A stretch of DNA of 64,000 bases, taken from contig MU278351.1 in assembly GCA_022385755.1 (NCBI GenBank), positions 127,594 to 191,593 on the forward strand. The letters are read 5' to 3'. Under the pieces are notes generated by a model, which searched no databases, was not told the origin of the DNA, and worked only from the letters and a program-made list of their open reading frames with translations. Made by a program: the position numbers and the translations under genes. The stretch comes from Trametopsis cervina. Lineage: Eukaryota; Basidiomycota; Agaricomycetes; Polyporales; Irpicaceae. Shown here piece after piece: positions 45,641 through 57,759 of the stretch; within the stretch, counting starts at the first letter, position 1; the number at the start of each line of letters is the position of its first letter.

Positions 45641-46283
45641 CGGCATCTATGCAATTCTGTCGATAAATGTGTTTATCCATCTACATGGGCATGTTTGTTG
45701 AGTGTCTGGTCTACTCCGTTCATGCGTTATCGGCGCGTGAAGACTATCTGCACGCGGCAATCGCGTGATGTCACAGCGTTGTGTCACACTGAGTTTCATC
45801 ATGGCGCAACGTGCACTGTATTCCCGTTAGTAGCCCATCTAGTGTCCGGGAATGCGACCAAATCCCAGGTTAGGAGCTCAAAAGATGTTTGCTGTCTTCG
45901 TGCCGGTGCGATCTGGGCATGTCGGGCATAGTGTTGTCGGCGTAATCTACTCTGTCAGTGTGCCACTACTTTGGTTGCGCATGGCCGAATCAGCACCTTC
46001 GCTCGAAAACTATCTATCAATGCTATCCATTCTTAAAGGGGAATCTTGTGCTCAAGCTACACGGGACAGCAGATTCACGTAAGATCTGCTTAACTCAGCC
46101 TGTCATCAAAGCGCTGTCTTCCGTATTTACGGCTCGTGAGTCTTCACGTACACTCAAATGGGCTCTCGCGACTCGGGCCTGATACTACCTCCACTTTGCT
46201 TATAGCTTGAACTAGCATGTGACTGGCCCTCATTCTCTTCCATCCGCTTCCCATTCCACTCGTCGCTACACACTCCTTTCGCA
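45641..46283. other. intergenic, no supported gene
   Basis: Short frames only between copy C and the TKL kinase. Confidence 0.45.
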
Positions 46284-48961
46284 ATGGTGGTAGCGCTCGA
46301 CGAGCACCTTCGTGCTGATCCTGCGCGTATCGAGCTGCAGTTAAAAGGTGATTGCCATATTTATAGACAATATCACAGCTCATATATTACAGAATTGCAT
46401 GCGGACATAACCAACGGTTGGGAAGTATCCCGATTGCAGATCTATACCATACTCCCCGACCAGCTTACCCATCTTTCCTGCGAAACGGAATCAATACCAG
46501 TATCCAAGTTTGCTTATTGGGGAACTGAACTTATCAAGAGTAGGACAATGTACGTATATATTACCGCCTAGGTGAAAACATTGCGTTGATAGCGCACACG
46601 AAGATTGACACGGCCCTCTGCTTTACTCTCCGTCTCGCTTCATGGGCGAGACCCCTCAAGTCGATTTGGCATCTTCAAGCAGAGTCAGATGGACTCTCTT
46701 CCCTTCAGTCTCGCTCAAGTTATAGAGGGGCTTGATGGTTAGGCTACCCTTCTTCGGCAGCTTTTTTGACTGATAAAACCTTCATAGGCGATAAAAAGAG
46801 CAAAATAACCCTGCACCACTCTGAAACCAGCAAGACTATCGGCACCATCGTTCTTAAATTCGATGATTTCGTGTATCCAAAACCCACCAATATGAAGGAT
46901 CTACCAACTGACTACTCGGCCTTACCGGATGCATGTTCCATCAACCTCGCAAAGGCGTTGAAGAGCTGGATGTACTTCTACCCTCCAATCAAACCGCATG
47001 CGGTATGTTGAATCTTCTAAGCATACCTCTTGGCCTAACCATTTTATTCCCAGCCCCCCTTTGTACACGTCTTCACTTGGTCGACATTATCCTCATTGTG
47101 GCGATATCACCACACTCCCAGATCAGACGATAATCGCGTAGTATTGATTCGCGAGGGATCGAGCGATCCAAGGAACGCGGGAAAACCCGAGAATCTCGTC
47201 CTCTACGATAATTGTGCTGAAGATATTCTGATACAATTGAAGGACTTGCTGGTATCTATCGTCCTCTCCCCCAACTTCCGTACCTTCAGTCAAGACCCCC
47301 TGTTTGTCGACGTGATGCTAGCAGTGTGGAGATCTGTTGCGTATGTGGAGGGTGTCAAGGAATATCATAGTCGTATGTGGCTGCGTTCCGATACCAGTCA
47401 CTGATACTAATTACTGAACAGAGTTGACCTACATATACGCCCGTCTGTGGGCTACAGCGGACGTTGCCCGCATGCAGCGAAATTTGTTCTTCCTCCGATT
47501 TAAAACCGCTCTTCTACTGCAAGGACAACCGGTGTATACCGGCGAGTTCGACCGCCATGCTATTGTCGGCATGTTATTTGAGTTATCCCGTCCGGAACTT
47601 CGCAGCCATCAGGAAGAACCATTCTCTCGCAAGCAGCTGCAATGGCGTCCATTTACCGCTGTCCTTGCCTCACCGAGGGGAATCGAAGCAAATTATGTAT
47701 GGGAAGTAATGGAACAAGTACAACAACTTCCCTGCTTTGTCCAACGTATCGCTGACACACGGCATAGCTTCTAAAACAGTGCTCCCAATCGAGTATGAGA
47801 GACGAGTATCGACGTGCAATGACGAGGCTAGTGCAGACAGCCGATTTCGTCCCGAACAATATACATATTGGCTATATTGCTAAACACGCGGAACTCTCAT
47901 CAGGAGGTTTTGGGGCTGTATACTCCGGAGAGAATGCTAGCGGATCTGCTGTCGCGATCAAAGCACCTCATACGCTTTCGCAGTTTGAGTACAATCTCAT
48001 AGTACGCAACGTGAATTTTTCCTGACCCATTCATATACAGGTATATACTGATCAGACTCGGTAGGAAATCTATCTCGAACTGGTCTCATGGTGCACACTT
48101 TCGCATCCCCGCATTCTCCCGTTTCTGGGTATTGCCAATGTTTCCGGCGCTGGCAGAATGTGCATGATCTCTCCACTCATGACGGGTACCCTGTTAGCTC
48201 TCTGTCAGAGTATGCCTGAAAATACAAGCAGGCTTCAATACGTGATGCATTCATGTTTGCTCTACTTGTCGCTCTACTCATATCATCGATGTCGAGTCAG
48301 GTGGCCGACATCGCGGAAGGGATGACTTATCTACATGAAGAACGTATTGTGCATGGGGATTTGCGAGCAGTAGGTGACTACGTGTTGTTTATGCGATTAT
48401 AACCATGGATCTTCGTTGCAGGTCAATATTTTCCTCGATGAGTTTGGCCGTATCAAGATATCGGACTTCGGCCTCAGTGTGTTTTCGGCTGGTGGGAGTA
48501 AGAATTACTTCTCAATACGTGCGGGAAACGTCCGATGGACTGCGCCAGAAAACTTAGCTCCGGAGAAATATCGCGATGCCGACGAACTCCTCGGAAGACT
48601 CGCACTCGAGCAGCCCCCGTCTAGCAATGAGCCCGGTCTACGGACTATTGCTCGACCTACCATGCAAAGTGACGTCTATGCTTTTGCGTGTGTATGCCTA
48701 GAGGTTTGTGCACGCGAATGATTTGCATTGAGTCGTAGTGAAGCCAGCCTTACAGGTCCACACGGGGTATGCTCCCTTTCATAACCTGTCGGATCACGAA
48801 ATCGAAGCTTGTGTTACTCGCCCTCGTATGGAACGCGCACAACTTCCACCGAACATGGCTCAGCATCTTAAGGATCTAGTTGGACGCTGTTGGGCTGATA
48901 ATCCTGGACAAAGACCCTCTTTCGCGAATATTATGAACGAGCTGATGATACATACACAATA
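46284..48961 (+). CDS. TKL-type protein kinase 1
   Basis: Multi-exon plus-strand gene; the 3' two thirds are clear. An N-terminal region of about 400 residues without known domain (containing AEDILIQLKDLL and WRSVAYVEGVKE) precedes the kinase domain. The glycine loop is SSGGFGAVYSG, the Lys is in VAIKAPH, and the catalytic loop is VHGDLRAVNIFL (HGD in place of HRD). ISDFGLSV carries DFG, and the activation segment has NVRWTAPE. The SDVYAFACVCLEV helix and CWADNPGQRPSF close the domain. All residues for phosphotransfer are present; lack of the Arg before Asp marks a non-RD kinase. Exons before 46780 are uncertain, so the start at 46284 is tentative. Compare the kinases at 57760 and 63078. Confidence 0.82.
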
Positions 48962-49264
48962 GCACCGCGTCATGCTGGTGATAACATGTTTTGATGTTCC
49001 TACTTTAGTCGACGATGTACAGCGTTTGTTATTCTGAAAGATGCATGGCTTATTCGTAGTGCGTTGCATTGCAAATACATGCCCAACTACTTCTACATAA
49101 ATACCACATACATCAGCTACACAATGTTAGAACGGCGGACAATTGGTGGACCGCAATTAAAATGTTATTAACTTTTCAAAGTATTGATACAAGGTTACTA
49201 CATACAAAGATCTTGAAAGTAATCAGCTAATCTGGTACTTCAAGTTTCTCGCAACAAAGATGCA
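48962..49264. other. intergenic, AT-rich
   Basis: The 3' flank of kinase 1. It changes abruptly at about 49265 into a G-rich tract. Confidence 0.5.
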
Positions 49265-50030
49265 ATGCCCAAAAAGCGCCCGAAAAGCGTCCACGCATCA
49301 GCGGGTGATGAAGAGAGCTGCCCAGTGGGCGACGAGGGCGCGGATAACCAGAACGGGCACATGGTGAGCAACAACCACAATAGACGTGTATGCGGCGTGG
49401 CCAATGAGCGCGGTGTGCAAACACTTGGCGTGGGCCCCGAGCGCTGCGGCATGGGCGGGCATGTGGAACGTGGAGTGAGCGACGAGGTAGGTGGGCAGAC
49501 GCGTGGAGACTAGGGTCAGTGGAATAAGAACGGCGGGCGACAAGGGCCAGCACTGGTGGGCGGATGGTGCGGATGATGAACACGGTAAGCAAACCGCACA
49601 GTGGGCAGCGGGGCAACGAGGATGGGCACGTGAATGGGCGGGCACACGGCCTGGACAACGAGTGCGGTAGGCAGACAATTGGCGTGGGCACTGAGCGCAG
49701 TACCGTGGGTAGACATGCACATGGTGTGAGCGACGAGGCAAGCGCACGGCATGGGCATCGAGGGCAGTGGGCGACTGCGTGGCGGGCAACAAGGTCGATG
49801 GGCAGGTGCATGGCAATGAGGGCACCAGACAACCCCGCGCCAGTAACGACGGGTGGTGGGCGAGAGACAAGGATGGGTGCACGGGCATGCACAAGGTTGG
49901 CCTGTGCGGCCGACCAGGGTGCGCACGACGAGCACAATAGGCGGGCACGTAGTGTGGGCAACAAGCGCGGTAGGCAGACACCAGCATGGGCGCATGGCGC
50001 AGTGGGCAGGTAGACTCGACCCAGACGTTC
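49265..50030. repeat. degenerate G-rich minisatellite-like tract
   Basis: Many imperfect repeats of short phrases such as GTGGGCAGAC, GTAGGCAGACA, GAGCGACGAGG and CATGGGC, with irregular spacing of roughly 40-60 bases. The plus strand is G-rich and T-poor. As a result all three minus-strand frames are open for several hundred bases, encoding Pro/Arg/Cys/His-rich strings with no protein-like character. These frames are composition artefacts, not genes. Confidence 0.75.
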
Positions 50031-50224
50031 GATGTGGTTGCAGGGCTCCCGTGGGGGGAGACAAAGAGATTGCCCCTTCGGGGCAGGATGCCCACCCAAA
50101 ACTCAAAACCGCGATCAAACATCTGGTCGCCTTCGGAGGGACGGGGGTGTCATTCCACATGGAGCGGATCAAACGTATTTCGAGAGCTTTGTAGATTGAG
50201 CGCTAATCTTATCTGTTTGCATAG

Positions 50225-51810
50225 GCTCGCGGCGCATCAGTGTGCATGTAGTACCCAATGAGAAACCCTGCCCCGTGGTCGTCGTCCTCCAGGAGCTGCC
50301 CCGCCAGCACCGCCGCGCTGTCGTTCAGCAGCGGGATACAGCCCTCGTTGAGGTACTCCTTGTGGGCGGATGTGACAGCGCCGCCAGGGAGCCCGTTGAG
50401 GCCGTTCATCTGCAACTTGAATGAGTGCAGGCCTGCGACTGCGCAGATCGTCCGCTCAAAGAGGCTGGTGGTATGCGGAGGCGGTAGCGGGAAGTAGGGT
50501 GTGGTCGGCTTGGATCTGCAACGGGTGGCGCTGCTGGACAGCAGTCTCGAAGGCGAGAGAGGCAGAGCGGGCGGCTGTATGCGCACGAACACGAACACGA
50601 ACGCCACTGAAGAGAATACCGCGAGAGGGAACGGAGGCTGATGTCGGCGGCGAAACGCGCTCGAATCGACAGAAAATTGCGAAGTGGGTGCTGAGCTTGC
50701 CCGTCGTCGCAGGAGGGAAGGACGCGCTAGGCTTGGGCAATGGGAGGAGCGGGCTGCGTGCGCGCAGGGGGTCGCGCGATGAGGCAAGGATACGGCGGTG
50801 TTGCCGTTAGCTCGCTCTCTCGAAATCGATTGCCCGGACAAGCACTGGCGGTGGTCGTATCGTCCCTTGCAATTTCGCAGGGGACGCTCTTGAGCCGACT
50901 GGCGAGCCACACGTTAGCGTTCTCGCCGATGGTGTCGATGTTCTGCACCGCCAATCTTTTTTTTTTCACTTTCGTCTGATGTCATGGGCGGAGGAAGTGG
51001 CGGAGAGCGGAGTGTGGTCGATGGTGGGATGCAGGGACGAGGATGGCGAGAAGCCGTCAGTGACAACCTGCGTGTGGAGCTTATCCGTGTAGTCGTGGGT
51101 GGCAGGCCGGCAGACGTACCTAGCTACTTCGTCGCTGTGCCGCTCTCGCCTGCCTTCTCGCCCTTCGCTTCCTCTTCCGCCTTGCCCCCAGCGCGTTGTC
51201 GACCGCGACTGCACATGTGCGCTTCACATTGTCCAGCTCGGTGTTTGCACAGCGACCGACTTGTTGATGGGTCGGTCTTACAGGCGCATGGAAGTGAGCC
51301 AGCAAGGTCCAAGGGGCATGTCTGGCGATGGAAAAAGGAGCTGGTCCAAGGGGGAAGAGGCGTAGTTGGTCGTCGATGGCATGGGAAGCATAGATGGCTT
51401 GTAGAGGTCGGGACTCTCTCTTGCATGCTACCGCAACTTCAAAATCCTTAGAGCCATGGTATTGACCCCTGGGAGTGCAGCCACATAACAAGGGGACGAG
51501 CGACACGACTCTTCTTTGTTGTGGACTGTAATTGAGGTAGCCACAGCGGTTGTACTGCAGCACCCACCCACCACAGCCTTATCAAACGGCGGCCGCAACT
51601 TCGTTAAGCCACGGTGGCGGCTTTGGCTGGGTGGCGGCCACCATTTGGTACGCTTGCAGGAGGTGCTGTTGTTCGAGCCGTCGTTCTGCCCTCACTCGCT
51701 AGGCATGCAGATGATTTCGAGCGTGCGTTACATACGGAGCAGTAACGACATCGCCAGCTATAGGGATAAGTCCTTGCAGATAGCCAGCTGAGGGCTGTGG
51801 TGAGAAGAGT
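50225..51810. repeat. GC-rich duplicated block II
   Basis: Diverged copy of 36840-38660 in the same orientation. It holds the corresponding minus-strand protein-like pieces (HKEYLNEGCIPLLNDSAAV and LLEDDDHGAGFLIGYYM) and the 55-base near-identical stretch around 51456. A ten-T run occurs near 50956. No complete gene is visible. Confidence 0.75.
51580..51650. repeat. imperfect inverted repeat, second copy
   Basis: Left arm TATCAAACGGCGGCCGC and right arm GCGGCCACCATTTGGTA pair with two mismatches and one wobble. The 37-nt spacer differs from that of copy 38417-38487 at a single position. Confidence 0.85.
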
Positions 51811-53528
51811 TGAAAAGTCAGGAAGTCGTTGCGCCAGCGCTCACTTGTTGGTAAGCGCTTCATCACGTGACTTCACGCGTTCGTCAGAGCGATGCTCATT
51901 CAACTATGTGGTGGCATTCGGCTCACCATAGCGTTCGTCATCGGTCGCGTAAGGCCTTGCTACGCCGTGTACAACAGGACGGAGCGATGCAGCTGGTAGT
52001 CGGTACGTGCAGCCGCCCGCTCCGACCAGTTGTTGCCCTTCTGACCGCTGCGGGTGATAGGGTTGCGGTGCAACTCATCCGAGCTACGCTTCAACGTGGG
52101 GCCGCGACAGGCAATCACGCTCACCTTTGAGCACGCGGACGCGGCAGAGGCACAAACTCGGCGGCGGCGCGCACTTTGCTGGATGGCGGTCCTCCTCGGC
52201 CACAGGGCTGCGAATCGCAGAGGCACGTGGCTGTGAACTGGCACACATTGCCTCAAAGTGAACCGTAAAGGGTGCCCACACACATAGCATGCGGAGCACT
52301 TTTGGTCGCTGACTGGCCTTGTATTGTTCACAACTATGCTGACAGAGAGAATTCCTAAGCGAACCCTCAAGAGTTCCTGTGAGTGCGCCTCGCTTTAGCG
52401 GTTCATCTACGAAGTATGTACGTTATTGTCTACGTAGATTCTCGCTCTTACCCTTGATGACACTCAGGTTTCGCTTATGTGTGTCTCCCAACGTTGACAG
52501 CTAGCAAATAAACTTCCACGGTTATGTCACTCGTTCCTTACAGGTGTGCGGACTGTTCAGGCATGGAGCAGGCCGGTGTCACGTCAAAATTGTTGTTTGC
52601 CCACGCATAAAGCCCCCGAAGACCTCTAACCATCATGCTGAGATAATTTTCATTAGCTCGGGAAAGATCACGTTGCTCTGGTTGGGGGCTCTCAACTTGG
52701 GCTTTGCCCTCGGTCGACAGTGACAGGTGCGTTCCATCACGCAACCATACCATCAACTTAAGAGAATAGAATGGTGGAGATACAGGTTGACGTACAGATC
52801 GGACATTGCACGGCATGCCTTTACTGCGAGGTGCAGCCACGGCATTACTGGGAGGAGAAAACTTTTTTCCGACCCCATATTAGCAAACAGATGCGGACCC
52901 TTGTAGCCGATGTGCGCGATGTTGTCTGGAACATACAGTCGTCACTAGGCGTCGAATATGCCGACTAGTTGTCATACAAGAAGGCAGTGATGAGTTACAA
53001 GCGTACACTTGCATTGTTTTCCCTCATGAAAGTTTGCGAACGACCGCAGGCACATTTGAGTGCACATGGGTGCGCGCCATTGCCATATATGGCTAAAAGA
53101 CCCCGGAACTGCAGTTACGTAAGACTATGAAGACATACAACCACCCTCTGCACGACGATAGAGGTTGTCCCCTTTGACGGGGATCAAGATGGTGCTGAGA
53201 CCTCTATCCCCCCTAGCCTTGCTATCCAGAATCACGTAGTTAGGCGCTTGTTGAGCTGTTGAGGATACTCGTCAGCAGTCCTGAGCTAACGCCATCGATC
53301 CCCTGGCGCAATGGCGAACTGCTTGGTAAGCGCATGGGATATTCTACTTCACAGGGCTCCATTAACGATTGCATCATAAGCTCTGTTGTCCAGGACTCTT
53401 TAGGGATTCTACATCCACTCAGGAATTCGGACTTTCCCGCGCGGTCGCGCCTTCGGCATGCATGTATCTCAGAACGTTCCTCAGTTCTATGCCGTGTACT
53501 GGGACTGAGGTACGTATCTCCTTCTAAT
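51811..53528. other. relic-rich region without intact gene
   Basis: Short frames only. Near 52590 a trace of the downstream module (AAGCCCCCGAAGACC) occurs. The frame at 52771-52968 is open but unrecognised. Confidence 0.4.
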
Positions 53529-54250
53529 TACTTATGTATATACACTAATGTAGCCCACAAAGATGCCTTCGGCATCCTATCTTAGGTGCGATACACCAGT
53601 CCTTTACCCGATGTATTCGGACTGAGAGATGCACTCGCCATTACATCTTAGAGAGCCATGATGCTCTTTCTACAGGCACCACACAGTTGGGTATTCTCGT
53701 TGGTACCAAATTTGCTGGTGCCTGTTTGTTTCGCGGCTCAATTGAGCTCTGCGGCAGAGCCCGGAGGTACATCGTTATGCCGTCCAACAAGCCACCTTTT
53801 ATGAGCGTGGGTAACGTTATGGTGTTTGTGCACTCGAATGTTGCAGAGGTACTTTATTATCTTTGTTATACGTCACGCGTTTTCTCGCTGCGAGAGGAAT
53901 GGAGACATCTCTGATGCAATGATGGACGGTGAACCCCGACTTGAATTCCACATCGGACTATCCTGCGGAGACGTTAACGACCCCGAGCTAACATCAGGTA
54001 TTACTTCGTTTACTTGAGCTTCCCAAGGATCCAATTGTCCCCGGGCCGTCGCTCAGAACGCTATACGATGTAACTTAGGTTTATATTCTTGGCAACCTGT
54101 TTAGAGAAGCATCCTATATGGTACGTAGTTGTGAATCTTCATGCATTGCCACACCGCTCAGATAATATTAGGGACACACAAAAGTGGAGTGGCCATTCCC
54201 TCTCATTGATACGGTCACACAGATTGACTGGATGCTCGGTAAGCTGAGAG
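53529..54250 (+). pseudogene. fragment of a kinase-like gene with leader repeat, relic 2
   Basis: Collinear with relic 1 (38823-39236) and then with parts of copies A and B. It contains the leader, MPSNKPPFMSVGNV corresponding to the INKPPFVTVGEV segment, a decayed catalytic exon with GACATCT..GATG, a YYF-like TATTACTTCGTTTACTTGAGC stretch, and GGCAACCTGTTTAGAGAAGC near 54092. Frameshifts and stops throughout. Confidence 0.8.
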
Positions 54251-54924
54251 CCTGATAACTCATCTTTGTCGTCCCAGTTGTAACCCATTTATTAGCGTTC
54301 AAACGATCCACCTCTACTGGGTTTGTTGAATTGTATGGAGAGTGTGCAATGCGACTGGAATTGAGGTGCGTGGCTTCCGATGTCAACATGATAGCAACCG
54401 TGTGGCCTGTCCTTGATCTCCGCAAGTACAAGGAACAACTAGCCGAACCACATATCTTGGAAGGGCCTCTTTACCAACCAAAAAGATCGGTGTCGCGCTA
54501 ACGGCGTAATTTGTCTAGGCAAGTTGTGCGTTGGGGCCTCCGAGTGCTGGCAGTGGCGGCGCAAACACCTTTATATTGGCTCGTGTAAGCGGATTGGTCA
54601 ACGTCGCTTGACTACGGCGGCAGGGTGTTGTTCTCTCGAACAAGGCCTCTGCATCACCGTACGCCTAATATAATAAATCGTCTGTCCGACAAGACAGATC
54701 TCGGCTAGGAGGGATGGTGAAGGCGCAAGCATGCTACAGTCTAATAAAACATTCGCCATTGCAGCCCGATAAGCCGCCTAATTCTATATCCCCGTCCTAT
54801 GCGTTGGAAAGAATCGAATACTGGAGACTCCTACGCACTCGATGTAGTCGCACAGCGTAGCTACTAGTATCAAGCATATAACCCTGGAATTTAAAGTACA
54901 AACTAGGCGGGAGACAGATGCGTA
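54251..54924. other. intergenic, no supported gene
   Basis: AT-rich stretch between a relic and the 3' end of copy E. Confidence 0.45.
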
Positions 54925-56232
54925 TCAACCTTGGAATTCAGAAAACCAATTTACTACCCTCCGTCCCAAAGCCACAGTGCGCTCAATGAGGGTAGGAGGT
55001 CTGGAGATTCTCTTCGTCAACTTTGCAGACAAATCCAATGGGCGAGACTCTACAAGATGCTCCCAGAAGGTCTCAGCTACTACAGCTTCTGGGCGATCTT
55101 CCGGCACCGTTGCCGTCATACTTTCAATGAGAGGTAGGAGCCAGTCAAAGTTCGAATATTCCTATCTCCAGGATAAGAAATCAGAAATACGATGTCATAA
55201 AGTACACTCACACACCTTGTAAAAGTTGCGTTTGAATAGATTTCCGAGTGCGTAGATATCGACCTTAAACGCATCGTATGGTTTGATGAAAGACAGTTCG
55301 GGGACGGTTTGGTCCCTGCCAAATCCACCGAGAACGTATTTGTTGATATGATGAGGATATGTAACGAGGGTTGACAGCTCAAAGTCGATAAAGAAGTACT
55401 TGATACGAGCATGCCTTCGCGGTAATACTAGTGCTCTCTGTGTCGCCGTTGGATCAAGGACCGGCATCATGGGATGATAACCGTTAGGAAAGAGAGCGCC
55501 AGCATCCATCAAGACGTTCCACATGTCCACGTCTCTGAGCAAGTCAATGGGGACCCAAGCAATGCAAGTGAGGGGAGGTGTAATACCTGTGCGCAACATC
55601 ATGTCCGTGAAGGAACGTAAGGCCCTAATAATAGTGAGCAAGAACGCACAGATTAGAGAGGTATAAACTATACCTCTAGCATCTGACCAATGAAGTCAAC
55701 TACCTCGCCCACCGTCTCAAACCATGGGTTGTCGACGCGCTGCAACAAAGGCATTATCAGATACGTGATGTCCGGATGTTCCGGGTCTGAGAGTGTCGCA
55801 AGGAGTTCGACACAATGATTCCGTGGATCGTCGCGTAGTTCCTTGAATTTCTCCAAGATCTGACACTCAACGCTCTCAGTACGGACGCGCTTAATACAGA
55901 CAGCGCGTCCGGTGGCGTCAACAGCATCCATGAGATCTGCTGGAAGCTAGAGAGGCTGTTTAGCAGCTCAGCACCTTCTGTAGACGGTCACTAACACTTG
56001 AAGGCCAGTAATCCTCACAGCTTGAAGGGTCCATGTCTAAGTTTTCTTCCAAATTCCAAGACGGCTTCCAGTTCGCTTGATAGCGAGGCCGCAGCGCATA
56101 CCCGCTGCGCGACAAAAAGACGCTTTCCTCAGCCCATCGCTGCTCAGATGCCGAACGGGTCGCATGAGAGAGAGCATCTTGCCGGATCAATGCGTTAAGG
56201 TGTGGGGGATTTCCAGCAAGACTTCGAGGCAT
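54925..56232 (-). CDS. Kinase-like protein, copy E (intact)
   Basis: Five exons on the minus strand (56232-55975, 55946-55674, 55624-55587, 55534-55216, 55161-54925) sum to 1125 nt, 374 residues. YALRPRYQANWKPSWNLEEN is followed by VCIKRV (beta-3 Lys), LIMPLLQRVDNPWFETVGEV, and the 38-nt exon GLTFLHGHDVAHR. The catalytic loop is HRDVDMWN, the metal-binding motif is DFE (IDFELS), and VPELSFIKPYDAFKVDIYALG is present. The C-terminus is NWFSEFQG. HRD is present but DFG is DFE, so activity is doubtful. It faces the opposite way from copies A-C and F. Divergence from A is high, so it is an older family member, not a recent copy. Confidence 0.86.
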
Positions 56233-56482
56233 AGCGGAATGTAGCGAACGGAGGTAGGAGTGAGACGGGCAAGCACGTATGAGAATCTAAGTCAGATGAA
56301 GCGCTACGACTACTGAAATTATCAACTTGTCACATTGCGCTTATTACGTACGCATGGCGCTACTGTCGGTCAAACTGGCGACGAGTTATTGTTCTTCGTA
56401 TGGTGCAGTGCCATGCGTTTTGCATGAACTTAGATGACCCGGGGAACACCTGTCGATCCACATCACGGCATTGTGCTCGATC

Positions 56483-56490
56483 TATATAAG
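56483..56490 (+). promoter_or_regulatory. TATA-box candidate before the 56655 gene
   Basis: TATATAAG about 165 bases before the ATG at 56655. The leader would be fairly long. Sequence match only. Confidence 0.4.
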
Positions 56491-56654
56491 AGGAGCTATG
56501 GAGTTTTCGTCGCATTCAACGCTTCATTTTACTTCTGCAGTCGGCTGGACTGACTATTTTTTTCTAAGGCCTTCCTGCTTTCACCTGGTGCGTATTGAAT
56601 AGCATTTTGACTAGCATTCCGAACTGATTCCGTCTCCGTAGATTCTGTTACCCC

Positions 56655-57495
56655 ATGGCCCCAGTCGACAGGACGACCAGGCCATCCAGTGCCGCAGACG
56701 CTTTGCAAAACTGCTATCCCGTTGCCCGCGCGATTGCATTGACGTATCTGAGGGACAACCTGAGTGACGCAAGAACGAAGATCGCTGAAACCCTGGTCAA
56801 TTGCGCCACTCCACAGGTTGCTGTCGGTGTCACCATCGCGAGTTGTATGATTATTATCGGATACACCCTACACCGACACAAGCGATCGAGCAAGGAGCCA
56901 GCTTCTGTGGAGCAAGCTCTCAAGCAACTCGACGCGATATTTCACGCCCACCGTGACGAGATTGAAGCCTGTGCCCGTCGCACGATAGCACGCTATGCAG
57001 ATCTGCGAACGAACGGCTTAATGGGTACCCTCAAAGCGACTGATGGGTGCCTCGGTGAAAAGGAAATCCTCGCCTGCCTCGACAGGTACGTACTCTTGAA
57101 CCTTGAACTAGTCTTGCAGGTTGCTAATGTGAAATTTTCTAGTTGTTTCAAGTACCATGATATCCTGACCTGCAAGATCAAGAACTGCCAAGATTGGGGC
57201 AAATCAGAACAGGCTGAGGTTATATTGACGCAGTTGGATACTTTTTCTCAGCAAGTTACGTTGTTCTGGAAGAATCTGATTGTACGTGATGCGCAAATCT
57301 ACTACATCGTTGGCTAGACACTAAAACTTCACTTCTGTATAGGACACGTCCGCGGCCACCAGCCTTGCATTAGAGGATTATGAGAAGCAGAGTAAGCAGA
57401 GGGAAAATGACTGGAACAGATCCGATTGTAGGTCCCGGAATACTGCCACGACTGAATTCTTACTGATCATATGTGCAGGCGGGAGGATAGTTTGA
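56655..57495 (+). CDS. Small membrane-anchored helical protein
   Basis: Four exons (56655-57085, 57143-57281, 57343-57427, 57479-57495) sum to 672 nt, 223 residues. About 55 N-terminal residues precede a hydrophobic segment (VAVGVTIASCMIIIGYTLH, about 56-74), with basic residues HRHKRSSK just after it, so the long C-terminal part is probably cytosolic. That part is helical and Cys-containing (LKQLDAIFHAHRDEIEACAR ... LACLDRSCFKYHDIL). The final exon encodes only five residues. No known domain. It converges with TKL kinase 2, and is similar in plan to the gene at 41784-42560. Confidence 0.78.
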
Positions 57496-57759
57496 ATGGG
57501 GTGAGACATGGATTAGCCGTCATCTATGGTGCATACCCATCATTACCACGCTCATTGTATTGTTGTGCATTGTCATATTTCGACGTGATAATCAGGAGGC
57601 CTCTGCCTGAAGACAGCGTATGTCGTGCATGTGTATTGCAGGTAAACCAAAAAGCACGACTCGAGATGGTTTCCTGAGAGAGGCCGAGCCAGTGGCAGGC
57701 ACTATATTGGCATTGCATCGCAAACACACCCCATTACATGCAGCTTAGTACGATCTACA

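Noticed and set aside
49227..50099. 290-codon minus-strand open frame rich in Pro, Arg, Cys and His
   Set aside because: Two other minus-strand frames are open over the same DNA. The strings follow the repeat composition and show no domain, start context or splice pattern.
36840..51810. Blocks I and II as ends of a transposon
   Set aside because: They are direct, internally coding-like copies, with no terminal inverted repeats, target-site duplications or transposase between them.
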